Shown here: in pieces, positions 1 to 4,016 of the stretch
Layout: each line of letters starts with the position of its first letter
Numbering within the stretch: position 1 is the first letter of the stretch
Position numbers and translations under genes: made by a program
DNA from: Candidatus Zixiibacteriota bacterium
GTDB lineage: Bacteria > Zixibacteria > MSB-5A5 > GN15 > JACZUZ01
Direction: 5' to 3'
Assembly: GCA_022563625.1 (NCBI GenBank)
Contig: JADFNA010000074.1
Span: 1-7,271, forward strand
Length of the DNA stretch: 7,271 nt
Notes under the pieces: generated by a model
Database searches by the model: none
Told to the model about the DNA's origin: nothing
Seen by the model: the letters and a program-made list of their open reading frames with translations, nothing else

Positions 1-126
1 GGCGACAATGTTCAGATGGCGATTGAGTTAATCCATCCGATTGCGATGGAGAAAGAACTGCGTTTCGCAATCCGCGAGGGCGGCCGCACAGTCGGCGCCG
101 GAGTTGTCACCGAGGTTGTGGAGTAA
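1..126 (+). CDS. tuf: Elongation factor Tu, C-terminal 41 residues (5' truncated by window)
   Basis: EF-Tu is the GTPase that delivers aminoacyl-tRNA to the ribosomal A site. Frame 1 is open from the first base to a TAA at 124-126. The encoded tail contains [20 protein letters not shown] followed by [14 protein letters not shown], which is the nearly invariant end of domain III of bacterial EF-Tu. The GTPase domain and start codon lie upstream of the window. Its position before tRNA-Trp, secE and nusG matches the usual tuf copy of this cluster. An identical tail could come from a second tuf copy elsewhere, but the neighbours fix this as the secE-linked one. No terminator is visible in the 46 nt between the stop and the tRNA, so co-transcription with the tRNA and secE is likely (inference). 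Confidence 0.97.
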   Translation, partial: GDNVQMAIELIHPIAMEKELRFAIREGGRTVGAGVVTEVVE

Positions 127-172
127 GAAAGATAAACGCTGGCCGGGAACTCAGGCCCAACAGTATGGAAAC

Positions 173-248
173 AGGCCAGTAGTTCAATTGGTAGAGCGCC
201 GGTCTCCAAAACCGGAAGTTGGGGGTTCAAGTCCCTCCTGGCCTGCCA
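173..248 (+). tRNA. trnW: tRNA-Trp, anticodon CCA
   Basis: A full cloverleaf folds by eye. The acceptor stem pairs 173-179 (AGGCCAG) with 238-244 (CTGGCCT). The D stem is 182-185 with 194-197, and its loop carries GG at 190-191. The anticodon stem CCGGT/ACCGG is at 199-203 and 211-215, with loop CTCCAAA and anticodon CCA at 206-208. The variable loop has five bases. The T stem is 221-225 with 233-237, containing one G-T wobble, and its loop begins TTCAA. The discriminator base is G245, as expected for bacterial tRNA-Trp, and the CCA end (246-248) is encoded. The anticodon reads UGG, giving no sign that UGA is reassigned. It sits between tuf and secE, a common place for this tRNA, and is probably cut from the tuf transcript. 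Confidence 0.98.
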
Positions 249-257
249 GAATAAGTT

Positions 258-273
258 GAGCGCTGAAGCGCTT
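258..273 (+). other. Small hairpin immediately downstream of tRNA-Trp
   Basis: AGCGC (259-263) pairs with GCGCT (268-272) around a TGAA tetraloop, and G258-T273 adds a wobble pair. It starts ten bases after the tRNA CCA and has no T-run, so it is not a terminator. It could help 3' processing of the tRNA or be chance. The rest of the 134-nt tRNA-secE spacer shows no convincing promoter. Confidence 0.35.
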
Positions 274-313
274 CGGAAACACCGGGACAGTAAAGAGACG
301 ATCGGGACTAGAA

Positions 314-339
314 GGGCGATAGGGGCGATAGGGCGAGAG
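314..339 (+). repeat. Three short tandem copies of GGCGATAG-like octamer
   Basis: GGCGATAG occurs at 315-322 and 324-331, and a variant GGCGAGAG at 332-339. The register is 9 then 8 nt. The array lies in the secE leader about 45-70 nt before its start codon. It is a low-complexity purine-rich stretch with no known function, and may be simple slippage. Confidence 0.5.
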
Positions 340-382
340 CGCATCAGCCAGAAATTAGAGTTTGTCCGGTTGATGCGGCGCA

Positions 383-577
383 ATGGCCAGCATGGAAAAA
401 ATCATAAAATTTCTCAAAGAAGTGCGCGCCGAGGGCAACAAGGTCACCTGGCCCAGCAAACAGGAGCTTCTCAACTCGACGATTGTGACGATTGTCACTA
501 CTATCATCGTTTCGATTTTCATTTTCTTCGTTGACCGCACGCTGGTGACTTCTTTCAAGGCGATTTTTGGCAACTGA
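383..577 (+). CDS. secE: Preprotein translocase subunit SecE
   Basis: SecE is the small clamp-like subunit of the SecYEG channel in the inner membrane; it stabilises SecY. The product has 64 residues, the short one-helix form found in most bacteria, unlike the three-helix E. coli protein. An amphipathic N-terminal helix carries the family signature EVRAEGNKVTWPSKQEL (residues 13-29, with the conserved Trp23-Pro24). A single membrane helix follows at about residues 33-50. The start is uncertain: ATG at 383 and in-frame ATG at 392 are both possible, and the latter gives MEKIIKFLKEV, a typical SecE beginning. An in-frame TGA at 371-373 rules out longer forms. Neither ATG has a recognisable Shine-Dalgarno sequence. 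The gene ends with tandem stops TGA TAA (575-580) embedded in a palindrome. Confidence 0.96.
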   Translation: MASMEKIIKFLKEVRAEGNKVTWPSKQELLNSTIVTIVTTIIVSIFIFFVDRTLVTSFKAIFGN

Positions 578-602
578 TAATTATCAGGACATCGTGTCCT
601 TT
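575..602 (+). other. Palindrome over secE stop codons plus adjoining hairpin
   Basis: TGATAATTATCA at 575-586 is a perfect 12-bp palindrome that contains both secE stop codons. Directly abutting it, AGGACA (586-591) pairs with TGTCCT (595-600) across a TCG triloop and is followed by TTT. The second hairpin looks like a weak attenuator or a transcript-processing element in the secE-nusG spacer. With a 6-bp stem and three T's it is too weak to call a terminator. Function is not established. Confidence 0.5.
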
Positions 603-649
603 GATTCAGAGAAGATCCAGAGAAATAGAAAGTGGTAGAAACAACAGTT

Positions 650-1189
650 ATGGCTCACAAGTGGTACGCGGTCCATACGTATAGCGGGCAGGAGCAGAAA
701 GCCAAGCGCTACTTGGAATCCGCAGTGACAAACGCAGGATTGGACGATAAATTCGGGCAGGTGCTTGTCCCGACCGAGCAGGTGACGGAAATGCGGCAGG
801 GCAAGCGTTCGGTCAATACTAGAAAATTTCTGCCGAGTTATATTTTGGTGGAAATGGAACTTGACAAAGTAACACAGAACCTGGTTGTCAGCACTCCGGG
901 TATTACAAACTTTGTCGGGGCCGCGGGAAAACCATCGCCCCTGAGGGCAAAAGAAGTCGAGCATATTATCGGGCAAATTGACAGTTCGCGCGCCACTGAA
1001 CTTGTCGATATGCCGTATAACGCCGGTGACGCAGTTAAAGTAACCGACGGTCCTTTCGCGGATTTTGCCGGGGTTGTCAGTGAGGTTAACACGGAGCGGA
1101 AAAAGTTGAAAGTTATGGTGTCAATTTTCGGCCGGCCGACCCCGGTTGAGCTTGATTACCTGCAGGTGGAAACAGTCCGTCACAAATAA
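650..1189 (+). CDS. nusG: Transcription termination/antitermination factor NusG
   Basis: NusG binds the RNA polymerase clamp, suppresses pausing, and links polymerase to Rho or to the leading ribosome. The 179-residue product has the usual bacterial length. The NGN domain starts with HKWYAVHTYSGQEQKAK (residues 3-19) and includes RKFLPSYILVEME and the TPGITNFVG segment. The KOW domain begins near residue 126 with GDAVKVTDGPFADFAG and ends with the ELDYLQVETV strand. I chose ATG 650 because MAHKWYAVHTYSG matches family N-termini. An in-frame GTG at 632 would add six residues (MVETTV) and cannot be excluded. A TAG at 626-628 blocks anything longer. There is no strong Shine-Dalgarno for either start. 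The gene lies downstream of secE and 38 nt before rplK, the canonical arrangement. Confidence 0.97.
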   Translation: MAHKWYAVHTYSGQEQKAKRYLESAVTNAGLDDKFGQVLVPTEQVTEMRQGKRSVNTRKFLPSYILVEMELDKVTQNLVVSTPGITNFVGAAGKPSPLRAKEVEHIIGQIDSSRATELVDMPYNAGDAVKVTDGPFADFAGVVSEVNTERKKLKVMVSIFGRPTPVELDYLQVETVRHK

Positions 1190-1227
1190 GCCGGCCGCAA
1201 TAACTACTGGAAGCGAGAGAATACGTC

Positions 1228-1650
1228 GTGGCAAAGAAAGTAATTGGATTTATCAAACTGCAGATTCCTGCAGGCAAGGCCAATCCGGCGCCGCCGGTCG
1301 GACCTGCTCTCGGACAGCACGGTGTCAACATTATGGAGTTTTGCAAGACGTTTAATGCGCAAACCCAAAAAGACAATGGAATACTGACGCCGGTTGAAAT
1401 CACTGTCTATGTTGACAAGAGTTTTACGTTTATCACCAAGACACCGCCGGCCTCAACATTGTTGCGCATAGCGGCCAAAGTCCCGAAAGGGTCGGCTGAG
1501 CCGAATCGAGAGAAGGTCGGTGCGGTGACTGACGCCCAGGTAGAGGAAATCGCCAGAGCGAAAGAAAAGGACTTGAACGCCTCATCAATTGAGCAGGCCA
1601 AGTCAATGATCAAAGGCACAGCGCGCTCAATGGGCATTGAGGTCCGCTAG
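1228..1650 (+). CDS. rplK: 50S ribosomal protein L11
   Basis: L11 binds 23S rRNA at the GTPase-associated centre and takes part in factor binding and the stringent response. The product has 140 residues, normal for the family. The N-terminal domain shows [20 protein letters not shown], including Pro22-Pro23 of the thiostrepton-contact region, then [18 protein letters not shown]. The rRNA-binding C-terminal domain includes [12 protein letters not shown] and ends in [13 protein letters not shown]. The start is GTG at 1228, giving [14 protein letters not shown]; a GA-rich tract with GAGAG at 1215-1219 lies 8 nt upstream as a modest ribosome-binding site. It follows nusG by 38 nt, so it is probably co-transcribed with it. 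Confidence 0.98.
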   Translation: MAKKVIGFIKLQIPAGKANPAPPVGPALGQHGVNIMEFCKTFNAQTQKDNGILTPVEITVYVDKSFTFITKTPPASTLLRIAAKVPKGSAEPNREKVGAVTDAQVEEIARAKEKDLNASSIEQAKSMIKGTARSMGIEVR

Positions 1651-1715
1651 TTCCAGACGCGATATTGTAAAACACGATTGCGCAGTCCCTATTCGATAAC
1701 ACCTCGATATCAAAC

Positions 1716-1741
1716 GGGCCGGCACAGAAAACCGGCGGCCC
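1716..1741 (+). promoter_or_regulatory. GC-rich hairpin in the rplK-rplA spacer
   Basis: The 113-nt spacer between rplK and rplA contains GCCGG (1718-1722) paired with CCGGC (1732-1736) around a nine-base A-rich loop; outer GG/CC pairs can extend it with a small bulge. An alternative outer pairing, GGGCC (1716-1720) with GGCCC (1737-1741), is equally good. It ends about 22 nt before the rplA ATG and just upstream of its GA-rich ribosome-binding region. There is no T-run, so termination is unlikely. Translational control of rplA, possibly by L1, is a guess from position only; I could not match a known L1-binding consensus. Confidence 0.4.
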
Positions 1742-1763
1742 GGCGGGGGAGAAAAAGAGGAAA

Positions 1764-2459
1764 ATGAAGAAAACAAAAAACGCGAAAAAAGCCTACGAAG
1801 CGATTGACAGCGCCAAAATGTATGGGCTTGCTGAAGCGGTCGATTTGCTCAAAGGCGCGAGTTTCGCGAAATTTGACGAATCAGTCGAAATTGCTATGCG
1901 TCTGGGTGTGGACCCGAAACATGCCGACCAGATGGTGCGCGGAACGGTCTCGCTTCCGCACGGCACCGGAAAATCGGTCAGGATTATCGTCTTTGCCCAG
2001 GGCGATAAGGCGGCCGAAGCCACCGCTGCTGGAGCTGATGTTGTTGGCGCTGAGGAACTGGTTGAGAAAATCAAAGGGGGCTGGTTGGAGTTTGATGTCG
2101 CCGTCGCCACTCCGGATATGATGCGCAATGTAGGCAAACTGGGTAAATTGCTCGGCGCACGCGGCTTGATGCCGTCACCAAAAGCGGGAACGGTGACTAT
2201 GGATGTTGAGCGGACAGTCAAGGAACTCAAGGCCGGCCGGATTGAGTTTCGTGTCGACCGCCAGGCGGGTATCGCGGCTGCTGTGGGCCGGTTGTCTTTT
2301 GATAAAGACAAAATTGTGGAGAATGTGCGAGTATTCGCTGATGCGATCATCAAGGCCAAACCGGCGGTGTCCAAAGGGAAATACTTGCAATCAATTTCGC
2401 TCAGTTCAACTATGGGCCCGGGAATCAAACTCGAAGAAGCCTCGCTGAGCGTTGATTGA
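1764..2459 (+). CDS. rplA: 50S ribosomal protein L1
   Basis: L1 forms the mobile L1 stalk that guides deacylated tRNA out of the E site; in E. coli it also represses its own operon by binding the mRNA leader. The 231-residue product has family length. Visible motifs are GVDPKHADQMVRGTVSLPHG near the N-terminus, the L1 signature LGARGLMPSPKAGTVT (about residues 130-145), and the C-terminal SLSSTMGPGIKLE. The start ATG at 1764 has a purine-rich AAAAGAGG directly upstream, but spacing to its AGAGG core is only about three bases; GGGGGAG (1745-1751) is an alternative. No other in-frame ATG lies in the spacer. The gene is separated from rplK by an unusually long 113 nt, and from rplJ by only 17 nt. 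Confidence 0.98.
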   Translation: MKKTKNAKKAYEAIDSAKMYGLAEAVDLLKGASFAKFDESVEIAMRLGVDPKHADQMVRGTVSLPHGTGKSVRIIVFAQGDKAAEATAAGADVVGAEELVEKIKGGWLEFDVAVATPDMMRNVGKLGKLLGARGLMPSPKAGTVTMDVERTVKELKAGRIEFRVDRQAGIAAAVGRLSFDKDKIVENVRVFADAIIKAKPAVSKGKYLQSISLSSTMGPGIKLEEASLSVD

Positions 2460-2460
2460 C

Positions 2461-2466
2461 AGGAGA
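2461..2466 (+). promoter_or_regulatory. Ribosome-binding site of rplJ
   Basis: AGGAGA begins just after the rplA stop codon (2457-2459), about ten bases before the rplJ ATG at 2477. It fixes the rplJ start and leaves no room for a structured L10 leader between the two genes. Confidence 0.8.
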
Positions 2467-2476
2467 CAGATAAAAT

Positions 2477-3004
2477 ATGCCGACAGAAGCCAAAAAAGAA
2501 AAAGTCGCCAGGGTCAAAGATTACTTTGAGCGGGCCGAGAGTTATTTTGTGACCGAGTATCATGGATTAAATGTTAAAGATATGACCGATCTTCGCGCCC
2601 GGCTGCGTGAAAGTGACGCCCGGCTGATAGTCGAAAAAAATACGCTGGTGCGGGTCGCCGCGCGCGAATTGAAAATCAAAGGCATAGAAGATTGCCTGAC
2701 AGGTTCAACAGCCATCGCATTTGTATTCGGTGATCCTGTCCCCACGGCGAAAGTTCTCTATGAGTCTTTCAAGAAGCGGGAATTGCCGGTGGTAAAGCTG
2801 GTGTCGCTTGCGGGAGAATTGATGGATGGCTCCCGGGTGAAACAACTGGCCGATCTTCCCACTCGAGATGAATTAATCGCCCGGGTGATGGGCGCGATTG
2901 AAGCGCCGATTGCTGAGTTTATTTCTGTTACCGAAGCGGTGACACAGGAGTTTATCGGCACGATCGACGCGCTGGCCAAACAGGCGCCGGCGGAGGCTGC
3001 TTGA
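2477..3004 (+). CDS. rplJ: 50S ribosomal protein L10
   Basis: L10 anchors the L7/L12 dimers to 23S rRNA at the base of the ribosomal stalk. The 175-residue product has normal length. The rRNA-binding N-terminal domain shows VTEYHGLNVKDMTDLRARLR (residues 25-44), the conserved VEKNTL (52-57), and LTGSTAIAFVFGDPVPTAKVL. LADLPTRDELIARVMGAIEAPI follows. The C-terminal helix (about 135-170), expected to hold L7/L12 dimers, ends in an alanine-rich tail. ATG 2477 follows a good AGGAGA. Translational coupling to rplA is plausible given the 17-nt gap. In many bacteria L10-L12 represses translation from a leader RNA before rplJ, but no such leader fits here. Confidence 0.98.
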   Translation: MPTEAKKEKVARVKDYFERAESYFVTEYHGLNVKDMTDLRARLRESDARLIVEKNTLVRVAARELKIKGIEDCLTGSTAIAFVFGDPVPTAKVLYESFKKRELPVVKLVSLAGELMDGSRVKQLADLPTRDELIARVMGAIEAPIAEFISVTEAVTQEFIGTIDALAKQAPAEAA

Positions 3005-3036
3005 GACGAAGGGCTGAGACAAAGAAGAAGTTTAAT

Positions 3037-3139
3037 GGCCGGCCGGATGCGGAGTTCAATCGCAGTTGGCCGGGCCGTATCATGTAAACGCTGGAAATCT
3101 TTCTGTAGAGGCAATCACGGGACGAAAGTTCGGCCCGGC
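3037..3139 (+). promoter_or_regulatory. Two mutually exclusive GC-rich stems in the rplJ-rplL spacer
   Basis: The 179-nt spacer between rplJ and rplL can fold in two ways. Stem A pairs GGCCGGCC (3037-3044) with GGCCGGGCC (3068-3076), 8 bp with one bulged G, capped by TGCG/CGCA (3048-3051 with 3061-3064). Stem B pairs GCCGGGCCG (3069-3077) perfectly over 9 bp with CGGCCCGGC (3131-3139) across a 53-nt loop. Both use 3069-3076, so they exclude each other. Neither is followed by a T-run and neither covers the rplL ribosome-binding site. The arrangement suggests a two-state leader or an RNA-processing site governing L12 expression, but GC-rich sequence can produce such complementarity by chance. 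Confidence 0.45.
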
Positions 3140-3183
3140 AGGGAGCTTCAGAGACAGAGAGTAAGTGTGAAAGGATTTGTTTT

Positions 3184-3555
3184 ATGGGTAGCGTGAAAGA
3201 ACTTGCAGACTCAATTGTAAAACTGTCGGCCCTGGACCTGGCGGAGCTTTCCAACTCGATCCAGGACCTGACCGGTGTTAAGCCCCAGGCGGCAGTCGCT
3301 GTTGCCGCCGGCCCGGCCGCCGGAGCCGAAGCTGTTGAAGAAAAGACGGAATTCAATGTCGTCCTCACCAGCTTCGGAGATAAAAAGCTTCAGGTAATCA
3401 AGACAGTCCGGGAATTGACCGGTCTTGGCCTGAAAGAAGCGAAAGACCTGGTTGAAGCATTCCCGTCCAACATCAAAGAAGATGTTCCAAAGGATGAGGC
3501 GGAAGCGGCGATGGGCAAATTGACCGATGTTGGGGCCACGGTCGAATTAAAGTAA
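3184..3555 (+). CDS. rplL: 50S ribosomal protein L7/L12
   Basis: L7/L12 is the multicopy acidic stalk protein that recruits and stimulates translational GTPases. The product has 123 residues, as usual. An N-terminal helical dimerisation domain (about 1-32, [19 protein letters not shown]) leads to an Ala/Pro/Gly-rich hinge (about 35-50). The globular C-terminal domain (about 54-123) is highly conserved: [38 protein letters not shown] and GATVELK at the end. Start ATG 3184 has AAGGA at 3171-3175 with 8-nt spacing. L12 is needed in several copies per ribosome, so its own long leader and the terminator just after it fit separate tuning of its level (inference). Confidence 0.98.
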   Translation: MGSVKELADSIVKLSALDLAELSNSIQDLTGVKPQAAVAVAAGPAAGAEAVEEKTEFNVVLTSFGDKKLQVIKTVRELTGLGLKEAKDLVEAFPSNIKEDVPKDEAEAAMGKLTDVGATVELK

Positions 3556-3564
3556 GAGTGTCTG

Positions 3565-3604
3565 TTCCGGATACGCCTGCCGCGCAGCGTATCCGGAGAT
3601 TTTT
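3565..3604 (+). terminator. Intrinsic terminator/attenuator after rplL
   Basis: CCGGATACGC (3567-3576) pairs perfectly with GCGTATCCGG (3587-3596). T3566-A3597 and T3565-G3598 extend the stem to about 12 bp, and TGC/GCA inside the loop can add three more pairs. TTTTT follows at 3600-3604. It begins 10 nt after the rplL stop. This is a textbook Rho-independent terminator shape. Because rpoB has no clear strong promoter of its own in the spacer, partial read-through (an attenuator, as in the E. coli rplL-rpoB spacer) is the likely role. Confidence 0.88.
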
Positions 3605-3863
3605 CATCATTACATCACAATGCGCGGCGCTGTTGCTCAAAGCGACAGGCACATATAAACGCAGATGCGGCGGCCCTGCTGAAGCAGCCAGCATTGGACG
3701 CAGGTCCCCTGCTCTGGCGACGATCTGTCACACGCTCCCCAGGTATTCGCTCCATTTGAGGGCGGCCGGGAGAAAAAACAGGATTAAACAGAACGCGCCG
3801 ATGCCAGAAAACTTCACACACAACCACGCGGCGCTCGACAGGCGCGCGTGTGGTATTTCTTAT

Positions 3864-3876
3864 ATACACGGTGTAT
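3864..3876. repeat. 13-bp inverted repeat ATACAC-G-GTGTAT
   Basis: ATACAC (3864-3869) and GTGTAT (3871-3876) are perfect complements around a single G. The element sits in an AT-rich patch about 140 nt before rpoB and overlaps the weak promoter-like sequence there. It has the size of a small operator, but no regulator can be assigned from this window. Confidence 0.4.
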
Positions 3877-3920
3877 TTATTCCAACGGCCCTGGCGCATA
3901 CTCTGCGACAGAACGGGCAG

Positions 3921-3992
3921 GCGACAATCACTGTGACAAGCAACATGACAAATAACGTGACAAGCAACATGACAACCATCATGAATAAAATC
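3921..3992 (+). repeat. Degenerate 12-nt tandem array just upstream of rpoB
   Basis: Six consecutive 12-mers in perfect register fit a loose consensus RTGACAANNAAC: GCGACAATCACT, GTGACAAGCAAC, ATGACAAATAAC, GTGACAAGCAAC, ATGACAACCATC and ATGAATAAAATC. Units 2 and 4 are identical, and a 19-nt direct repeat (3933-3951 and 3957-3975) spans units 2-3 and 4-5. The outer units are more decayed. The array ends 24 nt before the rpoB start. Its period is a multiple of three and it is in frame with rpoB, though separated from it by a TAG at 3999-4001. No function is known to me. Confidence 0.8.
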
Positions 3993-4003
3993 AACTCTTA
4001 GTC

Positions 4004-4008
4004 GGAGG
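4004..4008 (+). promoter_or_regulatory. Ribosome-binding site deciding the rpoB TTG start
   Basis: GGAGG at 4004-4008 is one of the strongest Shine-Dalgarno cores in the window. It stands exactly 8 nt before TTG 4017. The ATG at 4009-4011 is too close and in another frame, so this site selects the TTG. Confidence 0.88.
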
Positions 4009-4016
4009 ATGCAGAC

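Larger units (their letters stand above)
3605..4003 (+). other. Non-coding rplL-rpoB spacer with several hairpins
   Basis: About 400 nt lie between the rplL terminator and the rpoB ribosome-binding site. CTGTTGCT (3630-3637) pairs with AGCGACAG (3641-3648), one G-T wobble, around a CAA triloop. CACGC plus GCGC (3825-3829, 3831-3834) pair with GCGCGCGTG (3842-3850), giving 9 bp with bulged G3830. A weak promoter-like pair exists: TCGACA (3835-3840) and TATATA (3861-3866), with a poor 20-nt gap. An open frame from GTG 3558 to TAG 4001 crosses this stretch and the terminator, but resembles no protein I know and lacks a ribosome-binding site. In E. coli the equivalent spacer carries an attenuator and an RNase III cleavage site; the hairpins here may serve similar processing. 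Confidence 0.6.

Noticed and set aside
127..382. rpmG (ribosomal protein L33), often found near tuf/secE
   Set aside because: The spacers of 46 and 134 nt are too short for it and no L33-like residues appear in any frame, so the gene must be elsewhere.
1666..1700. Possible promoter (TTGTAA ... GATAAC) in the rplK-rplA spacer
   Set aside because: Only four of six matches in each box; sequence at this level occurs by chance.
1793..2563. Antisense open frame (256 codons) opposite rplA
   Set aside because: Shadow of the L1 gene: Ser/Thr/Pro-rich, low-complexity product with no recognisable domain, fully covered by rplA and the start of rplJ.
3921..3992. CRISPR-like array
   Set aside because: The units are contiguous 12-mers without unique spacers, and there are no cas genes; it is a simple tandem repeat.
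3558..4001. 147-codon open frame considered as a real gene between rplL and rpoB
   Set aside because: It starts 2 nt after the rplL stop, runs through an intrinsic terminator, has no ribosome-binding site and a composition unlike a protein. Kept only as a possible short leader peptide.
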